Assembly (NCBI GenBank): GCA_964652975.1
Contig: CAZZCN010000043.1
Span: 1 to 26,935 of the forward strand
Reading direction: 5' to 3'
Source: CAZZCN01 sp964652975
GTDB taxonomy: Bacteria; Bacillota; Clostridia; Saccharofermentanales; UBA5734
DNA: 26,935 bases
Under the pieces are notes generated by a model, which was not told the DNA's origin, ran no database searches, and was given only the letters and a program-made list of their open reading frames with translations. The position numbers and the translations under genes were made by a program. This document shows, piece after piece, positions 17,164 to 25,783 of this stretch (position 1 is the first letter of the stretch; every line of letters starts with the position of its first letter).

Positions 17164-19566
17164 CTATCTTAAAATTAATGAACGAAATTCAGCAATTCCT
17201 GCAAGTGGAGAATAATTGGTTTGTAAAACAGTAAAGCGAATATATCTTGCATTAATGGGATTTTTAAAAACTATGCTTTTTGGCTTATAATTATCTTCAT
17301 AGAACGAGAAATTATTTGTTGTTAAGCAATCTTCCTCATCTAATTGATAGAATGTTTTTCCATCTATACTGTATTCCAGCTTAATTTGTGATGGCCAACC
17401 CACATAATCTGTTCTGGGTTGCCAATACACCTTTGAAATTGGATACTGTCTTCCGTAATCCAGCAAAAAATAAGGTGGATTGCTTTCATCAAAAACAGCT
17501 GTCCAATAAGTATAATATGGACCATCGGAAATGTAATTTTTATTTGATTTTGCATCGGCATCATCAGAAGCAACTGTGCTGTTAGGCAAAACCTGAATAT
17601 ATTCACCAATCAGTTCATTTTGTGCCAAAACAGTAAAGCTTCTTGTTTCACTGACATTTGAACCCACCGAATTTTTCGCTATGACACGATAGAAATATTT
17701 TTTTCCTAACTTCAACGGCTCACGCAGGGTATACTGCTCTACAAGTATGTTATCTCTATTCATAATAATATTATTAAAATTCTCGTCAGTTGATATTTGA
17801 AGCTGATATTTTGATGCCATATAGGTTGGCACCCAATAAAATGTTGTTCCCCACAAGACCTTTGCTTCATTATTTAATGGACCTAATAAAATCGGCTTTG
17901 AAGGGATAAGCGTATTTTTTATAAGACTCACTGACTGCCCTGAATATAGTTTGAAAAATGCTTCTAATGATGCAGGCCTTCCCGTATTATCAAATACTCT
18001 TATTTTCGTAAGCGGTGCCGATGCACCAGACGAGCTAATAACCTGAGTGGTAGAACTCGTTGCAAAGGCTTCATTTGTAATAAACTGATTTCCTCTCCAA
18101 ACCTCAACTTTTTTCTGGGGATAGGCAAGACTGACCCTATGAGTCCAACCGTCTATTGAACGACCGTACATAACTGCCTTTATCTCATTGTTCTCAGTTG
18201 CAAATGCCATCTGCGTTATGTTTTGAATAGACCCGTCACGAGATCTCTCCCCTGTTAAAATATTTTTTGAATCCGAGAAATTTACGCCATCCTTGCTTGA
18301 CATAACCATCATTCTTGTAGGCCAGGTGTCATTTCTATAGGCCAAATAATATGTATCATTTATTACCGCTAGTGCTGTTTCTCCCCCTTGGCATATTCTT
18401 GCTTCATATTTCCAGTTCATTGGAATTTCTTCGGTTGATGTGAATAAATAAATAAACCCTACATGGGAGCTTGCTCCGTCAAAATTAATACTGTCTGCAT
18501 ACATTTCCCATCGATTTTTGCTTTTGTTATAATATATAGATGGTCTTCCCATTAAATCATAGCCATCGGTTATGCTGTTTTTCCTTTTATAATTTGTTAT
18601 TTTAATTTCACTGTCTGCACTATCAGAAATCCCTGTTTGTGAATTGCCATTTGCTCTCCATGTTATTCCATCATCAGAGGTGGCAATACCTATCCAGTCA
18701 ACCCCTCCTTGTGTTGTTAATTTTGCGTTTGTGTAAGCCATTACCCATTTCCCGTTAGGACCTATTGCCACAGACGGATCCTGTGAATGCACATAACCCC
18801 CTTCTGACTTCAAGACAACCCCATGGTATGTATATGGCCCTCTTAAATCCGGGTCCTTAGTTGTCATTAAATATGAGGTATCGTGACCATTACAGTCAAC
18901 TGTTCCCCACCCTCCATAATATACATACCATGTCGCCCCTTTTTTTACTATCCAGGGTGTATAAACATTTTGTCCCCATGCAACCGGATTTCCCTGATAT
19001 TTTACAAAAAAAGCATCCATAGGGTTTTTGCAGGTTATTCCCACATTTTGAAAAACATACTGCCCTGTTTGTGAAACAGATGACTGAAAATCGTTTGCAA
19101 AAAAATTATTATCTTTATCAAACATCAATGCCTCTCTCATTGTTTCCTTTGAATTCATAGCTATGGTTGAGTAGTTCTTCGGAAGTGTTTGATAATAGCG
19201 GAATTCATCATAATTAAATACATCGCGTAAATATTTTTTTATTGAAGTAAATCCATCGTTTCCACCAATATTTTTTGTTGGTGGCTTTGGTTGTATATAT
19301 ACTGTGTTATCTTTTTCAATTGCTGATGATGTGCTTTGTGAACTTGTTGTATCGTCACTGTTGATATCCCCGATTTCTACAGAAGCACTGCTAGAAGAAC
19401 TCTCAGAAACAGAACTGCTGCTCGAGGTTTGATTGCTGTCGACAGAAACAGAAGAGCTCGGATTAATTTTATTATCCTCTCTATTGCTAAATACAAATAA
19501 AAGGATAATTCCAATCACCAGCACCGACACTCCGGCAATCAATATCACTAAATTTCGCTTATTCAT
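17164..19566 (-). CDS. Membrane-anchored GH43-like beta-propeller with FN3 and discoidin domains
   Basis: 800 residues from ATG 19566, seven bases after GGGGAGG; a TTG one codon earlier is less likely. One membrane segment (about 6-27) and then a long Ser-rich stalk (about 33-90) place the rest outside the cell, tethered to the membrane. The propeller-like region (about 115-500) carries TPWIVKKGATWYVYYGGW, SQDPSVAIGPNGKWVMAY, GRPSIYYNKSKNRWEMYAD and ETALAVINDTYYLAY. These are repeats typical of five-bladed glycosidase folds such as GH43 and GH32. An FN3-like domain follows (about 545-645; YQLQISTDENF, KKYFYRVIAKNSVGS). A C-terminal discoidin/CBM32 domain ends INARYIRFTVLQTN. Likely role: binding and possibly trimming polysaccharide at the surface. 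The catalytic triad cannot be assigned with certainty by eye. Confidence 0.8.
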   Translation of the reverse strand: MNKRNLVILIAGVSVLVIGIILLFVFSNREDNKINPSSSVSVDSNQTSSSSSVSESSSSSASVEIGDINSDDTTSSQSTSSAIEKDNTVYIQPKPPTKNIGGNDGFTSIKKYLRDVFNYDEFRYYQTLPKNYSTIAMNSKETMREALMFDKDNNFFANDFQSSVSQTGQYVFQNVGITCKNPMDAFFVKYQGNPVAWGQNVYTPWIVKKGATWYVYYGGWGTVDCNGHDTSYLMTTKDPDLRGPYTYHGVVLKSEGGYVHSQDPSVAIGPNGKWVMAYTNAKLTTQGGVDWIGIATSDDGITWRANGNSQTGISDSADSEIKITNYKRKNSITDGYDLMGRPSIYYNKSKNRWEMYADSINFDGASSHVGFIYLFTSTEEIPMNWKYEARICQGGETALAVINDTYYLAYRNDTWPTRMMVMSSKDGVNFSDSKNILTGERSRDGSIQNITQMAFATENNEIKAVMYGRSIDGWTHRVSLAYPQKKVEVWRGNQFITNEAFATSSTTQVISSSGASAPLTKIRVFDNTGRPASLEAFFKLYSGQSVSLIKNTLIPSKPILLGPLNNEAKVLWGTTFYWVPTYMASKYQLQISTDENFNNIIMNRDNILVEQYTLREPLKLGKKYFYRVIAKNSVGSNVSETRSFTVLAQNELIGEYIQVLPNSTVASDDADAKSNKNYISDGPYYTYWTAVFDESNPPYFLLDYGRQYPISKVYWQPRTDYVGWPSQIKLEYSIDGKTFYQLDEEDCLTTNNFSFYEDNYKPKSIVFKNPINARYIRFTVLQTNYSPLAGIAEFRSLILR

Positions 19567-19599
19567 CAATAAACCTCCCCAAAAATGTTTTATATCTGT

Positions 19600-20643
19600 T
19601 TATTTTTCTATGAACTTTTTCATATAATTAATTTTCGTGTAATTCGGAAAACAATTTTCATCCTGCCAGGAATAAAAAACACATAGCCAATATCCGCCTT
19701 CTTCTTCAAGGACAGCTGCCTCAGGAACATGAGTTCCATATCCTGGGCACGGAATTATTCTTCCCTCTATCATCCAGTTAATACCGTCTTTGGATGATGC
19801 CATAACGATTTGTCGGTGTGGTCCCGTTTTCGTGTCAAATCCGGGGGCATCACAAAAGCTGTAATATATATCCCCTGCTTTTACAACTGTAGGGTTGGGC
19901 CAATCCTTCAATTGTGGATTATAGTTGCAACTAATTATTTTCCAATCATCTTGTTTTAGAAATTCGCCTTCATTTTCAGCATATCCCATTGATAAAAAGG
20001 TACCCGGTAAATAATAATCAAACCACATTTTCCATTTGCCGTCATCAAACATCAAAGATGGTCTGTGATAACTTCCAGTTCCTTTTGGCATCGGTTCTCC
20101 AGCAATCCAGCGTTGCTCGTATTCTTTTTCCCATATTAAAAGAGGTGTTTTTGATTTTTCCCAATGTATGCCGTCATTCGATTTTGCACCCATGACATTG
20201 TTTATAATGATATATTTATCAATTTCTTTTATATAGCTAAACCCAACTGCAGAATACGAAATGTAAAACATACTTTCATTATAAACAACACTTGGATCTC
20301 CCGCATGGCAATTATCAAAATCTTCATCTCCTGCTGTCAGTATTGGTTTCCACAGCTTGCAGTTCATTGTAGTATCCCAGCAATCCTCTCCGCTCCATAC
20401 CTCCCAATTATCGAGGTTCTTCCCTCTTGCAAGAAATATAGCATCACTGCCCTTGAAGCGAGGATTAAACTGCTCTTCGCTTTCACCAAAAAAATACAAA
20501 TAATACGGGTACTCAATATTATCTGTTTTCACGAGCTTAGGATTATAAAGATTATGAAAATTATACAGAACATACTCTTCGTTAATCTGCCATTCCGAAG
20601 TCAAGTCTTTACAACGTTTTTCAAAGGTATCTATGAAATCCAT
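19600..20643 (-). CDS. Cytoplasmic GH43-like five-bladed beta-propeller protein
   Basis: 347 residues with no signal peptide or membrane segment, so it is cytoplasmic. Blade-like repeats include YPYYLYFFGESEEQF, HAGDPSVVYNESMFYISYS, SYHRPSLMFDDGKWKMWFDY, WPNPTVVKAGDIYYSFCD and HVPEAAVLEEEGGYWLCVF. This matches the five-bladed glycosidase folds (GH43, GH32, GH62, GH130 type), and acidic residues at GDPS and PEAA are candidates for the active site. It would process imported oligosaccharides alongside the GH106-like enzyme encoded 14 bp upstream. ATG 20643 has AAAGGTG upstream. The exact family and substrate cannot be called from sequence alone. Confidence 0.75.
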   Translation of the reverse strand: MDFIDTFEKRCKDLTSEWQINEEYVLYNFHNLYNPKLVKTDNIEYPYYLYFFGESEEQFNPRFKGSDAIFLARGKNLDNWEVWSGEDCWDTTMNCKLWKPILTAGDEDFDNCHAGDPSVVYNESMFYISYSAVGFSYIKEIDKYIIINNVMGAKSNDGIHWEKSKTPLLIWEKEYEQRWIAGEPMPKGTGSYHRPSLMFDDGKWKMWFDYYLPGTFLSMGYAENEGEFLKQDDWKIISCNYNPQLKDWPNPTVVKAGDIYYSFCDAPGFDTKTGPHRQIVMASSKDGINWMIEGRIIPCPGYGTHVPEAAVLEEEGGYWLCVFYSWQDENCFPNYTKINYMKKFIEK

Positions 20644-20657
20644 TTAAATACACCTTT

Positions 20658-23165
20658 CTATTTACAGATTTTGATTTTTACAGGACCGACAAGGCCTGAT
20701 TTCCTGTCATTTTTCTCAAACTCGTTTATTACAGAATTTATTACTCTTATTTCAATCTCATTTTCACCATCTTCTATATGACTTGTTATATCCGCTTCGT
20801 ATGGTGAAAACAGCATTACGCATACTTTTTGTCCGTTCACAATAAGTTCTGCTAAATCACATACCTCCCCAAGCGAAAGAATGTAACTGGTGTTGCCCTC
20901 TTTTTGTAAATTAATGTTTGTTTTATATATGCCTTCTCCAGAAAAATAAGGTTGACCTAATTCGCTCCATTCTTTTAAAGGGGCTTTATAGGTTTGGCTA
21001 TTTAAATAAAGCGTAAAATCATCACTTAAATTAATGCAAATCTCTTTTTTGAATTCATCTCTTATATTGGTGTCTGGCACTTGTTCCGACTCAAAAACAA
21101 TAAAAATTCCGTCATATTCCCTTAAAGATAAATCAATAAGTGTTTGATTGTTTTTACATTCATAACTTACTCCTCTTTTAACTCCATCAATTGGGTCAAT
21201 AATGCAAGGCGTTCCCTTAGCATTAAATGAAAAGGTATGCTTGCAGGCTGTCTGTGCCTCATTGGTAATGAAATATATATCATTTTCACCATCACGTCTA
21301 TGTAGATATTTTATATTGCCATCGGCTCTGTCTAGAAACAAATCCTTCTTAACAATATTTTTTATAGATGTAAATTCAAAGAGGTTTTGGACGCTGAATT
21401 TATAGGTATATGCTTTATATATTATATTTCTCGCCATTAAAGATGTGTTGCTTAAAATCATTATTCTGCCTAACAACTCATCAAACTGTTTTTGCATATT
21501 CAGTTCGGTACAATATTTCGGTAAATTTCTAATGAATATAACCGCTACACCATTTTCACTTAGCTCATAAAGCTTTAAAAGCGTTTTATATGGCATATGT
21601 TTCACATCTGGAATTATAACAGCATTGTAATATTCATCGTTAACCTTTAACGTGTTTTTTTCCACAATTTCAAATGCCTCGTCATTAACAAAATCAAAAT
21701 CAACCTGTGCCTCTAATAATGAATTTGCAACATTCTGCAAGAACACATCATGCTCCTCACTACATTGCCAATCAAATGGAGTTTGACTGCACTGAGCATT
21801 TGCTATCGGATAGTAAATTGCTATATCAGCAATATGATTTCCTCTTGTAAGAATATAAGAAAGCCTTGCAATATAATCAGAAAACAAAGAATAGTGCTTC
21901 CAATAAGGATTTTGATAAAATTGAGATGGTGGGCATTCCCACATTCTTTCCTCTCTGATTGAAAAGTAAAATGCGTGTTGAACAATCATATTAATTCCGC
22001 GAACATACTGATAATTAGCAATTCTACGCATTTCTGTAAAATTCAACGCCCATGTTGTTAAAGCATAAGTTTCGGACAATACTCTTGGTTTATTATATTG
22101 ATGCCCAAATGAACTGACTACCTTTTCATTTATTTTCTCGTTGTTCTGGTCAATTCTATCTGTTCCTGCATAGGATAGTCCGTTTAATGCTCTTGTGAAA
22201 TTGCCGTGTCCAACAACGTGATAAGGCAAAAAATCCTCCATATGAAGATGCCCGACAAAAAGCATCCCTCTCTCTTCACAATAGTTCTTCTGTGGCAAAA
22301 GAAAATTATCAAGATACATATCACAAGTAGTTTCATAAAAATCTCTGCGATAAATATGGCTGTCGTGCAAGTTATAAAATATATGTGGCAATCTGCTTAT
22401 GATGTCATAGCCATTTTTATTTTTAAAATAATCTGAAAATGTATCTGTCCACACTATTGTGTCAGAATCATCAAGATTTGACCATGGTAATAATTTCAAG
22501 TTATTATAAAAGCCCGCTTCATCAGTAAAAAAGCCCTTAACTGTTTTTCCAAATTCATTGCCAAAACGGCTCTCATATATTTTATGTGTATGCTTCATGA
22601 AACTTTCACAAGCATCTCTGTTTAGTATATCAATATAATATCCTTCTGAATAAGCAGGATGCCAATAAGTATATTCTTTGCTAAATACATAAACGGTTAT
22701 GTTTTGTTCCAACAGTGCTTTGAAATCATAGCTACTTTGAAGAATGAATTCATCATTGAATTGAACAAAAACGGCAATTATATTTTTGTCCTTAATACTT
22801 TCAATATCTTTTACTGAATTTAAAACATTAACTCGTAAATTTTTACCGCAAAAATCGGGGTTTTCTTCTAATACTTTCCCGCCGGCATAACCACTCGGAA
22901 AATTATCCTCATCATAAAGCCATATTTTTAATCCCAGTTTTTTTGCTGTTTCTATAACAAAGCCGATTCTTGCAAGCCATTCTTCTGACATATAAGGAAC
23001 CAAAAGCCCTTTTCTTGCATGAATAAAAACCTCGTAGACATGCTGCTGCTTCATCTGCTCCATCTGCCATTTTAATTCGTCATACTGCAAGTTATCATTC
23101 CAAAACCAAAAAGGTGCCGGATAATAATGGGTTGGCGGGTTCTTCAATTCTTCTAAATTAAACAT
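20658..23165 (-). CDS. GH106-like glycoside hydrolase, cytoplasmic
   Basis: 835 residues without a signal peptide. The N-terminal part matches the TIM-barrel start of GH106-type alpha-L-rhamnosidases and relatives: PAPFWFWND near residue 16, then EWLARIGFVIETAKKLGLK and WLYDEDNFPSGYAGG (about 83-96). Candidate catalytic acids are Glu216 in FFTDEAGF and Glu365 in RVLSETYA, followed by the family-typical YVRGINMIVQHAFY. A C-terminal jelly-roll (about 725-835; GEGIYKTNINL, AELIVNGQKV, ENEIEIRVIN, GLVGPVKI) resembles the sandwich at the end of GH2 and GH106 enzymes. Predicted action is removal of a terminal sugar, possibly rhamnose, from imported oligosaccharides. ATG 23165 has AAGGGG upstream. 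It could belong to an unclassified sister family. Confidence 0.78.
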   Translation of the reverse strand: MFNLEELKNPPTHYYPAPFWFWNDNLQYDELKWQMEQMKQQHVYEVFIHARKGLLVPYMSEEWLARIGFVIETAKKLGLKIWLYDEDNFPSGYAGGKVLEENPDFCGKNLRVNVLNSVKDIESIKDKNIIAVFVQFNDEFILQSSYDFKALLEQNITVYVFSKEYTYWHPAYSEGYYIDILNRDACESFMKHTHKIYESRFGNEFGKTVKGFFTDEAGFYNNLKLLPWSNLDDSDTIVWTDTFSDYFKNKNGYDIISRLPHIFYNLHDSHIYRRDFYETTCDMYLDNFLLPQKNYCEERGMLFVGHLHMEDFLPYHVVGHGNFTRALNGLSYAGTDRIDQNNEKINEKVVSSFGHQYNKPRVLSETYALTTWALNFTEMRRIANYQYVRGINMIVQHAFYFSIREERMWECPPSQFYQNPYWKHYSLFSDYIARLSYILTRGNHIADIAIYYPIANAQCSQTPFDWQCSEEHDVFLQNVANSLLEAQVDFDFVNDEAFEIVEKNTLKVNDEYYNAVIIPDVKHMPYKTLLKLYELSENGVAVIFIRNLPKYCTELNMQKQFDELLGRIMILSNTSLMARNIIYKAYTYKFSVQNLFEFTSIKNIVKKDLFLDRADGNIKYLHRRDGENDIYFITNEAQTACKHTFSFNAKGTPCIIDPIDGVKRGVSYECKNNQTLIDLSLREYDGIFIVFESEQVPDTNIRDEFKKEICINLSDDFTLYLNSQTYKAPLKEWSELGQPYFSGEGIYKTNINLQKEGNTSYILSLGEVCDLAELIVNGQKVCVMLFSPYEADITSHIEDGENEIEIRVINSVINEFEKNDRKSGLVGPVKIKICK

Positions 23166-23205
23166 TGTCTATTTACCCCTTTTAAGTTTGAATAATACTG
23201 CAAAT

Positions 23206-24186
23206 TTATTTATATATACATTTTTTTAATTCATCTACCATTGCATCAACATTTTCCAACGGGACATAGCCTGGTATATCATGGCTTGACGCAATATATC
23301 TTCCGTTTTTCCCCAAAATTCTGAAATTGTCTCTGATATGCTGCCTCACCTCTTCGGTTGTTCCATTTGGTATGGTAAAGCAATTATCAATACCACCATA
23401 AACAATTAATTTATCGCCAAAATTATCAGAAAAATACTGCTTATCATTGCAATTAGACTGCAAGGGGTTTATTCCATCAATTTCGTACTTAACAAAGAGT
23501 GGCAAAATATTCATAACGTTACCGTCTGTATGTAAAAAAACCTTTTTGCCAAGTTCATGTGCTTTATCAATAACTGGTTTCATAAAGGTAAAGCAGAATT
23601 TTTCAAGCATTTCAGGAGACATGATTTCACTACGGGTAGTGCAAATATCCCCAGCGAGGTAAATTACATCCACATCACATTTTACGCAATTTTCAACCAA
23701 TTTAACTTGTGCAGCGCTTATCTTATTCAATAAATCCAAAATCTCATCTTCGCCGTCAAAAAGTGCAAGGAAAAAATTTTCAAACCCAAAATGATTGACT
23801 AACAACTCCATTGGGTGTCCTATTAATGCAAATAATGCTTTATCAGGATGCTTTTCTCTGTCCGCCTTAATCTGTACATAAATATTTTCGTCATCCATAT
23901 CAGGAATGGATACACCCTTAAAATCATCAACTGTTTCAAAGGGATGCTTTACTAACCAAATTGTTTTTTCATCGCTTTTCATTACCCATTTATCCGCAAC
24001 CTCTGGAAACCATGGAACCAAAGGAAATGTCTCTATTACATCAGCTCCATAATGATTTATTCTGAAATTATCTCCAAATCTTTTATCTAAGTCGGCCATC
24101 AATGGTCTATCCATCCAAAAATTAAACGGAAGTCTGTCCGGAATTTTATTTTCCATCACAAAATGTATACGTTCTCTAGAGTTCAT
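23206..24186 (-). CDS. Uroporphyrinogen decarboxylase-fold protein lacking zinc cysteines
   Basis: 326 residues of the URO-D / MtaA-like barrel family: SRERIHFVMENKIPDRLPF at the start, a central IYLAGDICTTRSEIMSPEM, and KKVFLHTDGNVMNILP at about 215-228. It is the first gene of the long operon, with AGGAGG eight bases before ATG 24186. It is not part of a haem pathway here, since no haem gene is nearby. Methyltransferase members of the fold bind zinc with His-x-Cys and a later Cys. This protein has HTD (His219, Asp221) and GGID (Gly265) at those places, so the zinc site is absent or altered. The role in a glycan locus is unknown. Confidence 0.82.
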   Translation of the reverse strand: MNSRERIHFVMENKIPDRLPFNFWMDRPLMADLDKRFGDNFRINHYGADVIETFPLVPWFPEVADKWVMKSDEKTIWLVKHPFETVDDFKGVSIPDMDDENIYVQIKADREKHPDKALFALIGHPMELLVNHFGFENFFLALFDGEDEILDLLNKISAAQVKLVENCVKCDVDVIYLAGDICTTRSEIMSPEMLEKFCFTFMKPVIDKAHELGKKVFLHTDGNVMNILPLFVKYEIDGINPLQSNCNDKQYFSDNFGDKLIVYGGIDNCFTIPNGTTEEVRQHIRDNFRILGKNGRYIASSHDIPGYVPLENVDAMVDELKKCIYK

Positions 24187-24232
24187 AATGCTTTCCTCCT
24201 AAATATTATTAAGCACTTTTCTATGCAATATC

Positions 24233-24261
24233 ATTTTATCATAATGAATGAATTAAAAAAT
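24233..24261 (-). promoter_or_regulatory. Possible activator-dependent promoter of the main operon
   Basis: On the minus strand TAAAAT (24238-24233) is a five-of-six match to the -10 consensus. The position 17 bases upstream (24261-24256) reads ATTTTT, a poor -35. The first TAGGC repeat abuts this -35 position, as expected for an AraC-family activator that replaces -35 contacts. The leader to ATG 24186 would be about 40 nt. This is a by-eye assignment. Confidence 0.35.
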
Positions 24262-24324
24262 AGGCTAATACCACATTTTTATAGGCAATTTCCACTTTTA
24301 GGCATATAAAATATATTTGCCTAA
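24261..24324 (-). promoter_or_regulatory. TAGGC repeat array, candidate AraC operator
   Basis: On the plus strand TAGGC occurs at 24261, 24282 and 24299 (steps of 21 and 17 bp). The first two copies are each followed five bases later by CCAC and a T-run. A further inverted copy gives the dyad TTAGGCA (24298-24304) / TGCCTAA (24318-24324). The 21-bp step is two helical turns, the usual spacing of AraC-family half-sites. The block lies directly upstream of the possible promoter of the 24186 gene. Repeats are seen; binding by the regulator at 25811 is inferred. Confidence 0.45.
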
Positions 24325-24384
24325 TACATTGAAATTTTCTTGTATGCATATATATTCCCGTTTTCGACAGTTGAAAGATTTAAA

Positions 24385-24422
24385 AAGGCTGTAATCCTTA
24401 TTAATAAAGGATATACAGCCTT
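24385..24422 (-). terminator. Rho-independent terminator of the 24611-25708 unit
   Basis: A long hairpin with arms AAGGCTGT/ACAGCCTT extended by ATCCTT/AAGGAT across a small bulge. Read on the minus strand, the closing arm runs straight into TTTTTAAAT. The T-run is absent on the plus side, so it terminates minus-strand transcripts. It lies 189 bp after the stop of the second URO-D gene and before the promoter region of the long operon, separating the two transcripts. Confidence 0.75.
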
Positions 24423-24610
24423 GATACGTGCTTAAGAAAACGTTGTATGTAAATTTTATTTTAAAATATTTTTGAGTATAATTACCACGAAGAAAAGAAA
24501 AATACAAATAAAAAAACTTTTACGTATGCACAAAAAACCGTCCAACTGGGTAGCTGATAAAGAAAGAGAAAAGGTACTTGCAAAAAATAAAAAACAGTGG
24601 ATAGTCAGTA
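24423..24610. other. AT-rich untranslated spacer
   Basis: A stretch between the stop of the URO-D gene at 24611 and the terminator. On the minus strand it would be the 3' untranslated part of that transcript. It is very A-rich on the plus strand. A plus-strand frame through 24472-24726 reads as mostly lysine and runs into the URO-D gene on the opposite strand, so I do not call it. No tRNA, repeat or convincing promoter is visible. Confidence 0.5.
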
Positions 24611-25708
24611 TCAATATACCCCGTATTTGTGTGCGGCATTATACATTGCAATTACATTCTCCGTTGGAGAATTATCCTGTATTGCATGGGTTGCAGCAAA
24701 ATGATATCCGTATCCCTTCATCATAATTTCTAATGTATCTTTGACATTCGCTTCGGTTTCCTGAGCAGTGCCGTATGCAAGAGGACCTGCTGTTGAAATG
24801 CACCCCCTAAAAGAAAGTCGTCCGCCAAAATGCTCTTTAAGATAAGCGGGGCTCATATTTGTCGCCTCAGGCTGCAAAGTATCCACACCTGTCATTCCCA
24901 TTTCAATAAAGTCCTCATAAGCCCATGAGGAGCTACCACAGGTATGAATCATTACAGGTAGATTATAGGCTTTTGCCAAATCAATAAACTTCTGATGACG
25001 AGGACGAAAAATCTTGCGGAACAAATCAAGACTAATCATAGGAGTATTCTGCGTTCCTAAATCCTCACCGACCCACATAAAATCAATCTTCCCCCTGTAC
25101 ATTTCAAGCGTTCTTTCCATTACAGCAAGATTCATTGCGTTTCTGCGATCAACAAATTCGAGAGCAGCTTCATTCTCGGTAATTAGATGGACTAAAATAT
25201 CCTCCATACCCATAATTCTGCCATTTGAATTAATTATATCGGGAACACCGCCACTTCCAATATAAATAGCACTTTCCTTGAAGATAGAAAGCTGGTCACC
25301 TATTGCCTTATAATCAAAATCATCAGGATTCGGGACAGGATAATTTCTTATAATTTCATCATCTGCATCTGCCAGTGGAAAATCACAATGATCCCAATAT
25401 CCTCCTGTTTGATGTTCAATCCAACGCATATAACAGCCCTCTAAAATGTTAATCATTCTATTTGGTAATTCCTTAAAAAGTGGTGGTCCGATATATGGTG
25501 CACCTATCCCTCTATAATCAACACCCAAAGCTTGATTCACTAATTCTGTATTTCCATCTGGGATGCCGAGAGTTTGTGCCAATCTCATATGTATTGCTCC
25601 ATTTGCCTCGTATCCAATTGTAACTCTATCAGTTTTTTCCAAATTAAATGTTTTCAGAACTCTTTCTTTTGATGTCATAGTTTCTTTTGCTTTATTTATT
25701 AAACTCAT
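24611..25708 (-). CDS. Uroporphyrinogen decarboxylase-fold protein with HxC...C zinc-type ligands
   Basis: 365 residues from ATG 25708, seven bases after AAAGGAAAG; a TTG at 25726 overlaps that ribosome site and is rejected. The URO-D/MtaA-like barrel is shown by SKERVLKTFNLEKTDRV at the start, a central FMWVGEDLGTQNTPMISLD and a C-terminal FAATHAIQDNSPTENV. His255-Thr-Cys257 and Cys303 (RGCIS) match the His-x-Cys...Cys zinc motif of MtaA/MtbA methylcobalamin methyltransferases. The family includes corrinoid methyltransferases, but no corrinoid protein gene is in the window. It is transcribed alone from the promoter at 25743-25771 and ends at the terminator at 24385-24422. It is divergent from the AraC regulator, which suggests it belongs to the same regulated locus. 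Substrate unknown. Confidence 0.83.
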   Translation of the reverse strand: MSLINKAKETMTSKERVLKTFNLEKTDRVTIGYEANGAIHMRLAQTLGIPDGNTELVNQALGVDYRGIGAPYIGPPLFKELPNRMINILEGCYMRWIEHQTGGYWDHCDFPLADADDEIIRNYPVPNPDDFDYKAIGDQLSIFKESAIYIGSGGVPDIINSNGRIMGMEDILVHLITENEAALEFVDRRNAMNLAVMERTLEMYRGKIDFMWVGEDLGTQNTPMISLDLFRKIFRPRHQKFIDLAKAYNLPVMIHTCGSSSWAYEDFIEMGMTGVDTLQPEATNMSPAYLKEHFGGRLSFRGCISTAGPLAYGTAQETEANVKDTLEIMMKGYGYHFAATHAIQDNSPTENVIAMYNAAHKYGVY

Positions 25709-25720
25709 AAAAAACTTTCC

Positions 25721-25775
25721 TTTCAATGCTAATAATGTTACAATAATATAGCATTAAATAACCTTTTTCAATGCA
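25721..25775. promoter_or_regulatory. GCATTGAAA direct repeats and AATGCTA/TAGCATT dyad around the divergent promoters
   Basis: On the minus strand GCATTGAAA occurs at 25774-25766, where it contains the -35 TTGAAA, and again at 25729-25721, 45 bp downstream next to the ribosome site. A perfect 7-bp inverted repeat AATGCTA (25725-25731) / TAGCATT (25749-25755) spans the -10 and the start of transcription. This is a candidate site for autoregulation or repression of the divergent pair. The motif differs from the TAGGC array at 24261, so a second regulator or a different binding mode is possible. Confidence 0.4.
25743..25771 (-). promoter_or_regulatory. Sigma-A promoter of the second URO-D gene
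   Basis: On the minus strand TTGAAA (25771-25766) and TATTAT (25748-25743) are separated by exactly 17 bases. Both hexamers match five of six consensus positions. Transcription would begin near 25736, about 28 nt before ATG 25708. The -35 lies inside one GCATTGAAA repeat. Confidence 0.65.
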
Positions 25776-25783
25776 CAAAAGAA

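Noticed and set aside
20164..20781. Plus-strand 205-codon ORF
   Set aside because: It is antisense to the start of the propeller gene and the end of the GH106-like gene, with hydrophobic and Ile/Phe-rich shadow composition and no ribosome site.
24430..24450. CcpA cre-like site around GAAAACGTTGT
   Set aside because: About four mismatches to the consensus, and it lies in the 3' untranslated spacer, not at a promoter.
24472..24726. Plus-strand 84-codon ORF between the URO-D genes
   Set aside because: It is lysine-rich because of A-rich DNA, has no clear ribosome site, and its second half overlaps the URO-D coding sequence on the other strand.
23206..25708. Haem biosynthesis (HemE) for the URO-D-fold genes
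   Set aside because: No other haem gene is nearby, the context is a glycan locus, and one copy has MtaA-type zinc ligands not found in HemE.
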